This document shows, one piece after another, positions 28,157-37,414 of a stretch of DNA of 64,000 bases. The position numbers were made by a program, and so were the translations under genes. How positions within the stretch are numbered: the first letter of the stretch is position 1; each line of letters opens with the position of its first letter. Source of the stretch: Stygiobacter sp. (GTDB lineage Bacteria; Pseudomonadota; Alphaproteobacteria; Rhodospirillales; Magnetospirillaceae); contig VBWB01000033.1 in assembly GCA_006218045.1 (NCBI GenBank), positions 1-64,000 on the forward strand. The letters run 5' to 3'. The notes under the pieces were generated by a model that saw only the letters and a program-made list of their open reading frames with translations, was not told where the DNA came from and did not search any database.

Positions 28157-28158
28157 TC

Positions 28159-28767
28159 ATGCAAGCCGGCGAGCTTTATCGCCTGCTGATGGCGGGGGGC
28201 GACCGGGACGGCGATTTTGACCGCCACGTCCTGGCCTGCCCCCTGGCCTTGGCCTACGCCGAATCCGACAGCCCTCTGGACCAGGCCTTGGGCCTGTCGG
28301 CCACCGACCTGACTACCTTGTTGCTGACCCATTTCTCCCATGCCGCCGCCTTCATCGCCGGTCGGCTGGATGTCCACGGCGGCGGCGATAGCCCGGCCAG
28401 CCTGGAAGAACCCGACCTGCGCCAATTGCTGATCGACAATCGCAGCCGCCCCGGCCCCGATTCCATCTGGCTGGCCCACATGGTCGCCCGCCGCTCGCTG
28501 CGAGCCAATCATCTGTGGCAGGATCTGGGCCTGGTCGACCGTGCCGACCTGTCACGGCTGATGCGCGACCATTTCGCCCCGCTGGCGGCGGCCAATGCCC
28601 GCGACATGAAGTGGAAGAAATTCTTCTACCGCGAGCTGTGCCAGCAAGAGGGCATGAACATCTGCAAAAGCCCGGTCTGCGATGCCTGCACCGACTTTTC
28701 CCTCTGCTTCGGCGCCGAGGACGGCCACAGCCTGTTGGCCCAGATGGCCCGGCAGGCTGACCTTTGA
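28159..28767 (+). CDS. nifQ: Molybdenum-delivery protein NifQ
   Basis: 202 residues. The C-terminal cysteine motif CX4CX2CX5C is complete (CKSPVCDACTDFSLC, about residues 173-187), preceded by DMKWKKFFYRELCQQEGMN. NifQ binds a [Mo-3Fe-4S] cluster and gives molybdenum to NifEN. The ATG at 28159 is two bases after the fdxB stop, so coupling is likely. Confidence 0.93.
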   Translation: MQAGELYRLLMAGGDRDGDFDRHVLACPLALAYAESDSPLDQALGLSATDLTTLLLTHFSHAAAFIAGRLDVHGGGDSPASLEEPDLRQLLIDNRSRPGPDSIWLAHMVARRSLRANHLWQDLGLVDRADLSRLMRDHFAPLAAANARDMKWKKFFYRELCQQEGMNICKSPVCDACTDFSLCFGAEDGHSLLAQMARQADL

Positions 28768-28796
28768 CAAGGGCCGGAAAACGCCCATTTTTCTTT

Positions 28797-28899
28797 CGTC
28801 ATTCCCGCGCAGGCGGGAATCCATGCCTCGGCACACCATATCTTGCGGTCAGATCGCGATATTGCCCCCGCATGGACCCCCGCCTGCGCGGGGGTGACG
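28797..28899. repeat. Palindromic repeat element (BIME-like), copy 1
   Basis: Two inward-facing hairpins, ATTCCCGC-GCAG-GCGGGAAT (28801-28820) and CCCCCGC-CTGC-GCGGGGG (28877-28894), flanked by CGTCA and TGACG. The two ends are imperfect inverted copies of each other. A second copy is at 59109-59193. Confidence 0.85.
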
Positions 28900-28939
28900 G
28901 ATCAAAGGGAGGCAGACGGAGTTTTTCCGCCGCCCTTTA

Positions 28940-29033
28940 AACCACAGAGACACAGAGGCACAGAGGGGATGTTCATGGGGCACCGACCTGACCTCATGGC
29001 CTGTACTCTCTGTGCTTCTGTGTCTCTGTGGTT
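28940..29033. repeat. Long inverted repeat, 26-bp arms
   Basis: The arm at 28940-28965 is AACCACAGAGACACAGAGG-CACAGAG; its inverted copy at 29008-29033 matches 25 of 26 bases, with a 42-bp loop. This type of intergenic inverted repeat is common in bacterial genomes; no coding content. Confidence 0.85.
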
Positions 29034-29059
29034 CCCATCTTCATGCCCTTTGACCAATT

Positions 29060-29152
29060 TGTCGGCATTGCGACAAAGCCCGACAATCGCGACATTGCCT
29101 AAAAGCGCGTCACCAGCTTTTCCGCCATTCCTGACTTTGGCACCCGGCTTGC
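29060..29152 (+). promoter_or_regulatory. NifA site and sigma-54 promoter of iscA-nifV
   Basis: TGTCGGCATTGCGACA is at 29060-29075. The -24/-12 element TGGCAC-N5-TTGC is at 29138-29152. The 13-mer TTTTCCGCCATTC is at 29118-29130, seven bases before the -24 TGG. Confidence 0.9.
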
Positions 29153-29196
29153 ACCATTGAGGTCAGACCATTCGTTTCCGTCCCAGGAGACCCGCC

Positions 29197-29508
29197 ATGC
29201 TGACCCTGACCGACCGTGCCGTTTCCGTCCTCAAGTCCATCTGCGCCGAAGAGGCCCTGGGCCTGCGCATCACCGTCAACAACAGCGGCTGCTCCGGCAT
29301 CCAATACGGCATGTCGCTGGAGGAACAGCCGGGCCAGGGTGACGAAGTGCTGACCTTCGACGACCTCAAGGTGTTCATCGACCCGCCCTCGGCCATGTGG
29401 CTGACCGGCGTCAACGTCGATTACGTCGAGGGTGAGGAAGGCGCCGGCTTCCAGTTCGACAACCCCGCCGCCGCCGGCAAATGTTCCTGCTCGGGCAAGT
29501 GCGGTTGA
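29197..29508 (+). CDS. IscA/HesB-type iron-sulfur assembly protein (NifIscA)
   Basis: 103 residues of the A-type carrier family: [15 protein letters not shown], the first cysteine in [16 protein letters not shown], and the second pair in a modified C-terminus KCSCSGKC rather than the usual CGCG. A-type carriers deliver Fe-S clusters to targets; in nif clusters this copy serves nitrogenase maturation. The ATG at 29197 follows CAGGAGACCCGCC. It is the first gene after a NifA-type promoter, upstream of nifV. Confidence 0.88.
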   Translation: MLTLTDRAVSVLKSICAEEALGLRITVNNSGCSGIQYGMSLEEQPGQGDEVLTFDDLKVFIDPPSAMWLTGVNVDYVEGEEGAGFQFDNPAAAGKCSCSGKCG

Positions 29509-29513
29509 CGATC

Positions 29514-30647
29514 ATGGCCGCGCCGGCGCTGGTCATCAACGACACCACCTTGCGCGACGGCGAACAGACCGCCGGGGTGGCCTTCCGCCTGGAGGAAAAG
29601 CTGGCCATCGCCCAGGCGCTGGACCATGCCGGCGTGCCCGAGATCGAGGTCGGTATCCCGGCCATGGGGGCCGAGGAGATCGACGGCATCAACGCCGTCG
29701 CCGGCTTGGGGCTGCACTCCCGCCTGATCGCCTGGTGCCGCATGCACGACGACGATCTGGCGGCGCTGAAACGCTGCCGGGTCGGCACCGTCAACCTGTC
29801 CATCCCGGTTTCCGACCTGCAACTGGCGGCCAAGCTGGGCCGCGACCGCGCCTGGGCCTTGGCCCATATCCCGGTGATGGTGGCCAAGGCCCGCGACCTC
29901 GGCTTCGACGTTTTGATCGGCGGCGAGGATTCGTCGCGCGCCGATCCCGACTTCCTGCTGCACGTGGTGGAAACCTGCCAAGAGGCCGGCGCCCAGCGCT
30001 TTCGCTTCGCCGACACCTTGGGGATCATGGACCCCTTCGCCACCCACGCCCTCTTCACCCGCCTGCGCGCCGGCTGCGACATCGAGCTGGAAATCCACGC
30101 CCATGACGATCTGGGCCTGGCCACCGCCAATTCCCTTGCCGCCATCAAGGGCGGCGCCCGCCATGTCAGCACCACCGTCAACGGCCTGGGCGAACGGGCC
30201 GGCAACGCGCCCTTGGAAGAAGTGGTGGTGGCGGCGGAACATCTGTACGGCCTGTCCTCGGGCGTGGTCAAAACCGATCTGGCCCAGGTGTCGCGGCTGG
30301 TGGCCGAGGCGTCGGGCCGACCAGTGCCGGTCAACAAAAGCATCGTCGGCGATGCCATCTTCACCCACGAATCGGGCATCCATGTCAGCGGCCTGCTGCG
30401 CGACCGCCGCACCTATGAGGCGCTGGACCCGCGCGAGCTGGGCCGCAACCACCGGGTGGTCTTAGGCAAGCATTCCGGCCTGACCGCCATCTTGCACACC
30501 TTCCGCGAGATGGGCGTCGAGGTCAGCCCGCAACAGGGCCGCGCCGTCCTTGATCTGGTCCGCCGCCATGCCGGCGAAACCAAGCGCCCGCCCACCGTGG
30601 ACGAGTTGCGCCGCTTCCATCATCAGTCGGCCAACAGCCTGAACTGA
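29514..30647 (+). CDS. nifV: Homocitrate synthase NifV
   Basis: 377 residues of the DRE-TIM metallolyase family. [15 protein letters not shown] is the catalytic signature at about residue 9. [19 protein letters not shown] carries the metal-binding HxH-type motif and GNAPLEEVV is the third. NifV condenses acetyl-CoA and 2-oxoglutarate to homocitrate, the organic ligand of FeMo-co. ATG 29514 is chosen, five bases after the iscA stop; an earlier start at 29481 overlaps iscA. Confidence 0.95.
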   Translation: MAAPALVINDTTLRDGEQTAGVAFRLEEKLAIAQALDHAGVPEIEVGIPAMGAEEIDGINAVAGLGLHSRLIAWCRMHDDDLAALKRCRVGTVNLSIPVSDLQLAAKLGRDRAWALAHIPVMVAKARDLGFDVLIGGEDSSRADPDFLLHVVETCQEAGAQRFRFADTLGIMDPFATHALFTRLRAGCDIELEIHAHDDLGLATANSLAAIKGGARHVSTTVNGLGERAGNAPLEEVVVAAEHLYGLSSGVVKTDLAQVSRLVAEASGRPVPVNKSIVGDAIFTHESGIHVSGLLRDRRTYEALDPRELGRNHRVVLGKHSGLTAILHTFREMGVEVSPQQGRAVLDLVRRHAGETKRPPTVDELRRFHHQSANSLN

Positions 30648-30706
30648 CCTTCCCGCCCCCCTGCCATGCGCGCTTGATCACCGTCAAAGATTTGACCACA
30701 AAAATA

Positions 30707-30727
30707 ATAGCGAATAGTATCCGCTAT
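30707..30727. promoter_or_regulatory. Palindrome upstream of feoA, possible iron-responsive operator
   Basis: ATAGCG-N9-CGCTAT is a perfect dyad 46 bp before the feoA ATG, in an AT-rich patch unlike its surroundings. Position suggests an operator, for instance for Fur, but the sequence is not a clear Fur box. Confidence 0.4.
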
Positions 30728-30773
30728 CGCGACTGGTTATCACCTGCATTCTCACCCCATCGGAGGCGCCGCC

Positions 30774-31010
30774 ATGCCATCCCCCCGCTTACAGGATCTT
30801 AAGCCCGGAGACGCCGCCCGCGTGGTCCGTCTTGCCAAGGGCGACCGTGGCTATCGCCAGCGTCTGCTGGCCATGGGGGTGACCCCGGGCGTGGTGTTTT
30901 CGGTGACGCGGGTGGCCCCGTTCGGCGACCCCATCGAAATATCGCTCCGCAACTTCACCCTGACCTTGCGCAAGACCGAAGCCGACATTCTGGAAATCGA
31001 GAGGGTTTGA
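30774..31010 (+). CDS. feoA: Ferrous iron transport accessory protein FeoA
   Basis: 78 residues of the SH3-like FeoA domain: LKPGDAARVVRLAKGDRGYRQRLLAMGVTPGVVF and the end FTLTLRKTEADILEIERV. It binds and modulates FeoB. The ATG at 30774 follows CGGAGGCGCCGCC. It lies two bases before feoB. Confidence 0.93.
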   Translation: MPSPRLQDLKPGDAARVVRLAKGDRGYRQRLLAMGVTPGVVFSVTRVAPFGDPIEISLRNFTLTLRKTEADILEIERV

Positions 31011-31012
31011 CC

Positions 31013-33367
31013 ATGGCACATGTCCTCGCGGTGGTGGGCAACCCCAATTGCGGCAAGACCACCTTGTTCAACGCCCTGACCGGGGCGGCGCAGAAGGTCG
31101 GCAACTGGCCCGGCGTCACCGTCGAAAAGAAGGTCGGTCAGTTCCGCCATGCCGGCGAAACCTATGATCTGGTCGATTTGCCCGGCATCTACATGATCGG
31201 CGGCTACAGCGCCGGCTCCCAGGATGAGCGCGTCGCCCGCGACTACATCCTGTCGGGTGAGCCCAAGGTGGTCGTCAACATCCTTGACGCCTTCAACCTG
31301 GAGCGCAACCTGTACCTGACCTGCCAGTTGCTGGAAATGCGGGTGCCGGTGGTGGTCGCCCTCAACATGATGGATCTGGCGAAAAAGACCGGCATCGAGA
31401 TCGATTGCGATGCCCTGTCCAAGGTGCTGGACTGTCCGGTGGTGCCGCTGGTGGCCAGCCGCTCCACCGGCCTGGATGGGCTGAAGCAGGCGATCGCCGC
31501 CGCAATCGCCGATCCCAAGGTGCCCAGCGCCCAACCCGAGCACAAGGCGGCGGTGAACGCCGCCATCGATGCCCTGGCGCCCAAGATGGCCGATGCCGCC
31601 GCCGCCGCCGGGATCGATCCGCGCTGGGCGGCGCTGCGCCTGCTGGAAGGCGATTCCTTCGTCGAGACCTTGGCCGCCGGCACGTTGGGGTGCGATCTGC
31701 AATTGCACGCCGAAGCCATCGAAGCCCAATGCGGCGACGAGCCCGACATCATCATCGCCGATGGCCGCTATGGTTTCGTCGGCACCGCCATGGCCGCCTG
31801 CTTCCACCAGCCGCGCAAGATATCGCTGGCCCTGACCCGGCGCATCGACAAGGTGGTGCTCAACCGCTTTTTGGGCGTGCCGGTGTTCCTGCTGGCCATG
31901 TACCTGATGTTTTTGTTCACCATCAATATCGGCGGCGCCTTCATCGACTTCTTCGATCAGGCGGTGGGCGCCATCATGGTCGACGGTTTGGGCGCGTTGC
32001 TGACCGGACTGGGCCTGCCCGAGGGTCTGGTGGTGGTGGCCAAGGGCTTCGGCTCGGGCGTGCAGACGGTGTCCACCTTCATCCCCATCATCGCCTGCCT
32101 GTTCCTGTTTTTGTCGTTTCTGGAAGATTCCGGTTATATGGCGCGCGCCGCCTTCGTCATGGATCGGGCCATGCGCGCCATCGGCCTGCCGGGCAAGTCG
32201 TTCGTGCCGCTCATCGTCGGTTTCGGCTGCAACGTGCCGGCGATCATGGCCACCCGCACCTTGGAAAACTCCCGCGATCGCATCCTGACCGCGCTGATGG
32301 CACCGTTCATGTCGTGCGGGGCGCGGCTGCCGGTGTTCGCCCTGTTCGCCGCCGCCTTCTTTCCGGCCAACGGCCAGAACATCGTCTTCGGCCTTTATCT
32401 GGTCGGCCTCGCCTTCGCCGTGCTCACCGGCCTGATCCTCAAGAACACCCTGTTGCAGGGCGAAGTGTCGCATTTCGTCATGGAATTGCCACCCTATCAC
32501 CTGCCGACCGTGCGCACGGTGGTGTTGCAGGCATGGCAGCGCCTGCGGGAATTCATCTTCCGCGCCGGCCAGATCATCGTTCCCATCGTCATGATCCTGT
32601 CGTTCTTCAACGCGCTGGGCACCGATGGCAGCTTCGGCAAGGAAGACAGCCGCGATTCGGTGCTGTCGGCGGCCAGCCAAAGCATCATCCCCCTCTTCAA
32701 GCCCATGGGCCTGACCGAGGAAAACTGGCCGGCGGCGGTGGGCCTGTTCACCGGCATCTTCGCCAAGGAAGCGGTGGTCGGCACCCTTAACACCCTTTAC
32801 ACCCAAGCCGCCGAACAAGACGCAGCCGAGGCATCCGCCGCGCCGGCAGAGGGTGAGGCCCCGGCAGCGACGGAAGAGCCCGAGACCCTGTCGGCCAAGC
32901 TGATGGCCGCCTGGGCCACCATCCCGGAAAACTTGGCCGGTGTCGTCGATTCGCTGGGTGATCCGCTGGGCCTGGACGTCAGCTACATCACCGATGCCGG
33001 TTCGGCGGCGGAAAAGCTGGAAGTGGCCGGCGGCACCTTCGGCGCCATGGTCGCCCGCTTCGACGGCGTCGCCGGCGCCTTGGCCTATATGGTGCTGATC
33101 CTGCTTTACACCCCCTGCGTCGCCGCCTTGGGCGCCATCCGTCATGAAACCAGCCTGGGCTGGACCGTCTTCGGCGCGGTGTGGACCACGGTGTTGGGCT
33201 ATATGGCCTCGGTCAGCGTCTATCAGGTCGCCCGTTTCGGCAAAGACCCGGCCACCGCCAGCCTGTGGCTGTCGTTCTGTGCCGGCGTGTTGGCCCTTGC
33301 GGTGGCGGCCATGTGGCTGATCGGTCGGGTCCAGGCCCGCCGTCTGTCCACTGAACCGGCAGAGTGA
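31013..33367 (+). CDS. feoB: Ferrous iron transporter FeoB
   Basis: 784 residues. The N-terminal G domain has GNPNCGKTTLFNALTG (G1, residue 10), the switch VTVEKKVG and LVDLPGIYMI (G3), with NMMD as G4. The membrane part contains the Gate motifs PVFLLAMYLMFLF, VGFGCNVPAIMATRTLEN and MAPFMSCGARLPVFALFAAAFF. A long acidic/alanine-rich loop (about residues 600-640) is inserted before the last segments. The product imports Fe2+ under low oxygen, matching the iron demand of nitrogenase. ATG 31013 is two bases from feoA. Confidence 0.95.
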   Translation: MAHVLAVVGNPNCGKTTLFNALTGAAQKVGNWPGVTVEKKVGQFRHAGETYDLVDLPGIYMIGGYSAGSQDERVARDYILSGEPKVVVNILDAFNLERNLYLTCQLLEMRVPVVVALNMMDLAKKTGIEIDCDALSKVLDCPVVPLVASRSTGLDGLKQAIAAAIADPKVPSAQPEHKAAVNAAIDALAPKMADAAAAAGIDPRWAALRLLEGDSFVETLAAGTLGCDLQLHAEAIEAQCGDEPDIIIADGRYGFVGTAMAACFHQPRKISLALTRRIDKVVLNRFLGVPVFLLAMYLMFLFTINIGGAFIDFFDQAVGAIMVDGLGALLTGLGLPEGLVVVAKGFGSGVQTVSTFIPIIACLFLFLSFLEDSGYMARAAFVMDRAMRAIGLPGKSFVPLIVGFGCNVPAIMATRTLENSRDRILTALMAPFMSCGARLPVFALFAAAFFPANGQNIVFGLYLVGLAFAVLTGLILKNTLLQGEVSHFVMELPPYHLPTVRTVVLQAWQRLREFIFRAGQIIVPIVMILSFFNALGTDGSFGKEDSRDSVLSAASQSIIPLFKPMGLTEENWPAAVGLFTGIFAKEAVVGTLNTLYTQAAEQDAAEASAAPAEGEAPAATEEPETLSAKLMAAWATIPENLAGVVDSLGDPLGLDVSYITDAGSAAEKLEVAGGTFGAMVARFDGVAGALAYMVLILLYTPCVAALGAIRHETSLGWTVFGAVWTTVLGYMASVSVYQVARFGKDPATASLWLSFCAGVLALAVAAMWLIGRVQARRLSTEPAE

Positions 33368-33383
33368 GGGGGGAGGCCGCACC

Positions 33384-33623
33384 ATGACCCTGTCGGAGTT
33401 GAAAGCCTTCATGGTCGAACGCAAGCGGGCGTCGCTGACCGAAATCAGCCTGCACTTCGACACTCCGCCCAGTGCCATCCAGCCCATGCTCGAGCAATGG
33501 ATGGCCAAGGGGCGGGTGCGCAAGCTGGACGGCCAAGGCGGCTGCGGCAAGGCCGGATCGGGCTGTTCCTGCAAGGAAGCCCCGGTGGACATCTATGAAT
33601 GGAGCCCCTCGCCTCAGGGGTGA
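33384..33623 (+). CDS. feoC: FeoC-like transcriptional/accessory protein
   Basis: 79 residues: a small winged helix (TLSELKAFMVERKRASLTEISLHFDTPPSAIQPMLEQW) followed by a cysteine loop GGCGKAGSGCSCK that can hold an Fe-S cluster. FeoC proteins control or stabilise FeoB. It starts 16 bp after feoB. Confidence 0.85.
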   Translation: MTLSELKAFMVERKRASLTEISLHFDTPPSAIQPMLEQWMAKGRVRKLDGQGGCGKAGSGCSCKEAPVDIYEWSPSPQG

Positions 33624-33630
33624 AAAACGG

Positions 33631-33670
33631 GCATGATCTTCCCCTCAATCAATCGAGGGGAAGATCATGC
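33631..33670 (+). promoter_or_regulatory. Perfect 16-bp hairpin covering the cupin gene start
   Basis: GCATGATCTTCCCCTC (33631-33646) and GAGGGGAAGATCATGC (33655-33670) are exact inverted copies around an eight-base loop. The second arm contains both the ribosome site (GAGGGGAAG) and the start ATG (33667) of the cupin gene. There is no T-run, so it is not a standard terminator. Confidence 0.85.
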
Positions 33671-34104
33671 GTCCGTCCTTTTCCGCCGCCCTGCTGGCGC
33701 TGCTGCTGTCCGCTCCGCTTGCCGCCGCCCCGTTCGCCGGCGCCCGGGCCGCCGACGCCTATCCCACCCGTCCGGTGCTGAAGACCACCACTACCGTGGC
33801 CGGCGAAACCATCGCCTATCCCACCAGCGGCCCGGCTGAGGTCAAGGCCGACATCGTCACCATCGCCCCCGGTGCCGAAACCGTGTTCCACCGCCATGGC
33901 GTGCCCATGTTCGCCTATATCCTGAAGGGCACGGTGGTGGTCGATTACGGTGCTCAGGGCAAAAAGACCTTCACCGCCGGCCAGGGCATGGTCGAAGCCA
34001 TGGCGGTCACCCATCGCGGCACCAATCCGGGGCCCGAGCCGGTGGAGATCCTGGCCGTCTACATGGGCGCTCAGGGCAGCGACAACGTCATCCCCGTCAA
34101 ATAG
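33667..34104 (+). CDS. Exported cupin-domain protein
   Basis: 145 residues. A signal peptide (MRPSFSAALLALLLSAPLAA... cleaved near ARA/AD at about residue 28) is followed by a single cupin. Cupin motif 1 is ETVFHRHGVPMFAYILKG and motif 2 is around GQGMVEAMAVTHRGTNPGPEP. The histidines could bind a metal. The substrate is unknown. Its translation start is inside a perfect hairpin. Confidence 0.85.
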   Translation: MRPSFSAALLALLLSAPLAAAPFAGARAADAYPTRPVLKTTTTVAGETIAYPTSGPAEVKADIVTIAPGAETVFHRHGVPMFAYILKGTVVVDYGAQGKKTFTAGQGMVEAMAVTHRGTNPGPEPVEILAVYMGAQGSDNVIPVK

Positions 34105-34167
34105 GATGGCCCACCCCCACCCATGAGGGGCGTGGCGGCACCGACCGCCACGTCTTAGAGTGAGATC

Positions 34168-34839
34168 ATGAAGATCAAGGCTCTCATCTTCGACGTCGAC
34201 GGCACCTTGGCGGAAACCGAGGAGGCCCACCGCAACGCCTTCAACCGCGCCTTCGGTGAAACCGGGTTGGATTGGCATTGGGATCCGGGACTTTACCGAT
34301 CCCTGCTGAAGGTGTCGGGCGGGAAGGAGCGCCTGCGCGCTTTCGCCGAAAGCCGCCAATACCCGGTGACCGATGCCCTGGTTCTGGCCCTGCACCGGCG
34401 CAAGACGGAAATCTATACCGCCCAGGTGGCCACCGGCGCCGTGCCCTTGCGCCCCGGCATCGCCCGTCTGCTGGCTGAAGCCCGCCAAACCGGCCTGCGT
34501 CTGGCCATCGCCACCACCACCACCCGGGCCAATGTCACCGCCCTGATGGCCGGCACCGGTATCGTGCCGGGCTGGTTCGAGACCATGGCGTGCAGCGACG
34601 ATGCCCCCTTGAAGAAACCCCATCCCCAAGCCTACCAGCTGGTACTGTCACGGCTGGAGCTGCCGCCCGAGCATTGTCTGGCCATCGAGGATTCCGCCAA
34701 CGGCCTGCGCGCCGCCCAAGCCGCCGGTCTGGCGACCATCGTCACCCCCAGCCTGTACACCGCCGGCGACGATGTGAGCGGGGCCAGGACCGTGTGGCCG
34801 GACCTGGGGGCGGTCAGCCTGTCCATGCTGACCGGGTAG
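34168..34839 (+). CDS. HAD-superfamily phosphatase, CbbY-like
   Basis: 223 residues. HAD motif I is IFDVDGTLAETEEAHRNAF (DxD at residues 9-11), motif II is ATTTTRANV, motif III KKPHPQAY and motif IV AIEDSANGLRAAQAAGL. The close match to the CbbY type suggests a sugar phosphate such as xylulose-1,5-bisphosphate as substrate, as CbbY proteins clear RuBisCO inhibitors. No RuBisCO gene is in the window. Confidence 0.85.
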   Translation: MKIKALIFDVDGTLAETEEAHRNAFNRAFGETGLDWHWDPGLYRSLLKVSGGKERLRAFAESRQYPVTDALVLALHRRKTEIYTAQVATGAVPLRPGIARLLAEARQTGLRLAIATTTTRANVTALMAGTGIVPGWFETMACSDDAPLKKPHPQAYQLVLSRLELPPEHCLAIEDSANGLRAAQAAGLATIVTPSLYTAGDDVSGARTVWPDLGAVSLSMLTG

Positions 34840-34849
34840 ACCTGGACGT

Positions 34850-35056
34850 TCAGGGCGAGATGGCGGCGTCGATGCGGTCGACGATGGCCTTGGGCACCGC
34901 CTTGCTGCACATCATGCGGCGCTGATTGCCCTCGGGGACGTCGGGATAGGTGAACATCCGCAGGCTTTCCGGCGGCACATTCACCGCCCGGGCCAGGGCT
35001 TCATATTCCTCCTGGTCGGCGAACATGTAATCGAAGCGCCCTGCCGCCAGACACAT
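34850..35056 (-). pseudogene. C-terminal remnant of a periplasmic substrate-binding protein
   Basis: 68 residues: LAAGRFDYMFADQEEYEAL, then YPDVPEGNQRRMMCSKAVP and VDRIDAAI. This looks like the last quarter of a type-2 periplasmic binding protein. No upstream part of the protein, signal peptide or ribosome site is present, so it is probably a decayed gene. It is bounded upstream by a terminator at 35130. Confidence 0.5.
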
Positions 35057-35129
35057 CCTTTCCGGTCACCATAGCCATAGAGGCACGCCCGGGGGTGTAG
35101 ACCTGCGGCCAAGCCCTAAAATAAAAAAT

Positions 35130-35152
35130 GACCCCGGCCAAAGGCCGGGGTC
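35130..35152 (-). terminator. Hairpin with T-run on the minus strand
   Basis: GACCCCGGCC-AAA-GGCCGGGGTC, followed on the minus strand by ATTTTTTAT. It is a backup terminator for the symporter operon, about 190 bp beyond the first one. The intervening segment has no gene I can support. Confidence 0.75.
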
Positions 35153-35341
35153 GCAAGGGGCAATGCGGGGTCAAAGCGACACTTGGCATCATGGCCATGC
35201 CTTGCCCCGATGACCGCAAACCGGCCCAAACCGAGGAAGCCCGATACAACAAAGATCGCAGTGCCTTAGATAGTAACCAAAACAACGAACTCAAGTACAT
35301 TCAAATACATTTGTTCAATCAATAAAATATTTATAAATAAA

Positions 35342-35365
35342 CCCCGGCACCTTGCGGTGCCGGGG
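35342..35365 (-). terminator. Terminator of the symporter operon
   Basis: CCCCGGCACC-TTGC-GGTGCCGGGG lies 15 bp past the symporter stop. On the minus strand it is followed by TTTATTTATAAATATTTT. Confidence 0.8.
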
Positions 35366-35379
35366 CCGTTATTCTGAAG

Positions 35380-37414
35380 TCACGCCCGCTTCAGATTCGG
35401 GTAACGCACATCCTCGATCAGATGCTGGATTTCCACGGACGGAGCCTTGGTCACCATACTGACCGCGATGATGACGATAAAGCCCAGCGGAATACCGAAG
35501 ATACCCGCCGAGATGGGGTTGATATCCCACCACAGATTGGCCGGAACGGCGCGGGGGATGCCGAAGAACATCTCGCGCAGCCACGGCTGAGTGGTCGCCA
35601 TGTAATAGAAGGTGATGCCGACACCCGCCGACATACCCAAGGTGGCGGCAAGACCGGTGGCCCGCTTCCAGAAAATCCCCAGCGTCAGTGCCGGGAAGAA
35701 CCCGGCCGCCGCCAACGAGAACGCCGCCGACACCAGGAACAGAATGTCGGCGGGTTTCTGCGCCGCCACCAGCGCCGCCAGCAGGGCGACCACCAGCAGC
35801 AGGGTCTTGGACAGCATGACGCGACGGGCCACCGGGGCGTTGGGGTCGATCATCTTGTAATAGAGATCGTGCGACAACGCGTTGGCGATGGTCAGCAGCA
35901 GGCCATCGGCGGTGGACAAAGCCGCCGCCAGACCGCCAGCGGCGACCAAGCCGGAGATCACATAGGGCAGACCGGCGATTTCCGGCGTCGCCAGCACGAC
36001 GATATCACCACCGATGGCGATTTCCGCCAATTGCACAATACCGTCCTTGTTGATGTCGGCGATACTGAGCAGACTTGGATCGACCGCCGCCCAATTGGCG
36101 ACCCAGGCAGGCAAGGCCGAGAAGGCCGTCCCCACCACGTCATGATAGACCACGTATTTCACCAGCACGGCCAGGGCCGGGGCGGTGAAGTAAAGCAGGA
36201 AGATGAAGAACAACGACCACGTCACCGAGGCGCGCGCCGCCTTGACCGAGGGCGTGGTGTAATAGCGCATCAGGATGTGCGGCAAGGCCGCCGTACCGAC
36301 CATCAGGCACAGGATCAACGCCAGGAAATTCTTCTTGGCGATGTTGCGGGCCGCTTCGTCCTTGGCGGCAAACGCCTCGCCATGGGCGGCGACGGGGGCG
36401 GCACGGGCGGCCAAAGCCGCTTCCTTGGCCCAGGCGCCCTTGGCGGCGATTTCATCCTTGGGGAACTTGGCCAGACCATCTTCCGCCTTCTTGGCGGCGG
36501 CGGCGTCACCCGCAGTGCGGGCGGTGGCCAGATCGGCTTCCAGCTTGGCCTTGCCCTCGGTCATCGCCTTGGGCAGATCGGCCAGCTTGGCCTTGGCATC
36601 ATCGGCACGCTGCTTGAAGATGCCGCGCACTTCCAGTTCCTTGGGATCGGCGTTGAGCTTGACCTCAAGCTCGGACACCTTCTGCAACTGGAAGCCATAG
36701 ACGATCTGCGGTAGCGGTATACCGGTCTGCTTGACCGACAGCCATACCACCGGGGTCAAATAGGCGATGATCAGGATGATGTACTGGGCCACCTGGGTCC
36801 AGGTGACGGCACGCATGCCGCCCAGGAACGAGCAGACCAGGATACCGCCCAGACCGACGAAGATACCCAAGGTGAAATCAACACCCGACAGGCGGGTGGT
36901 GATCAGACCGACACCGTAAATCTGCGCCACAACGTAAGTGAAGGAGCACAGAATGGCGATGACGATGCCGACGAAGCGGGGCGCATGACCGCCATAGCGG
37001 GCGCCCAGGAAGTCGGGGATGGTGAACTGGCCGAACTTGCGCAGGTAGGGCGCTCCAGCCCATGATGAAGGCCAGGCCGGAATAACCCGACAGATACAGC
37101 GTCCCGGCCATACCGATGAACGAGGCGGCGCTCATCCAGTCGGCACCGGTGGCCATGCCGTTGAACACCGCCGGCACGCGACGCCCGGCGACGTAATATT
37201 CATCGGCGTCGTTGGTGCGGCTCATGATGCCGATGCCGGCATAAAGCGCCACGGTCAGGAACAGGAAGATATAGCCGATCCAGACCCGCGACAGCCCCAT
37301 CTGCTCGGCGATGGCCAGCAAGATGACCACAGTGATGAAGCCGCCGGTATAGAAACCGTAGACCTTGGCGAGTTGCGAGGTGAAGGATTTGGTGGATTTG
37401 TCTTGGCCGAACAT
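35380..37414 (-). pseudogene. Sodium:solute symporter large subunit, short deletion and frameshift
   Basis: The first 119 codons (37414 to about 37055) encode a symporter start: YGFYTGGFITVVILL, ADEYYVAGRRVPAVFNGMATGADWMSAASFIGMAG and SGLAFIMGW. The frame then shifts at about 37054 and continues correctly in the next frame (APYLRKFGQFTIPDFLGARYGG) to the stop at 35380. Compared with the DUF4212-partnered symporter family about 32 bp, roughly eleven residues of one membrane segment, appear to be missing. The rest carries typical SSS motifs and a charged insert of about 110 residues rich in Lys/Ala. Substrates in this family are acetate-like or small organic acids. Either the gene is broken or there is a sequence error. 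Confidence 0.85.

Larger units (their letters stand above)
28768..29059. other. Intergenic region with two inverted-repeat elements
   Basis: No gene is supported here. It holds the dyad element at 28797-28899 and the long inverted repeat at 28940-29033, both described separately, followed by the iscA promoter. Confidence 0.75.

Noticed and set aside
28797-29033. Possible insertion sequence after nifQ
   Set aside because: Inverted repeats are present but there is no transposase gene or target duplication; classed as small repeat elements.
30851-33592. 913-codon open frame opposite feoB
   Set aside because: Histidine/glutamine/glycine-rich shadow; feoA and feoB on the plus strand are unambiguous.
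35001-35300. 99-codon minus-strand frame overlapping the binding-protein remnant
   Set aside because: Crosses a terminator hairpin and lies in a different frame from the recognisable remnant.
35128-35325. 65-codon plus-strand frame in the gap after the HAD gene
   Set aside because: It begins in a terminator stem and has no ribosome site or recognisable sequence.
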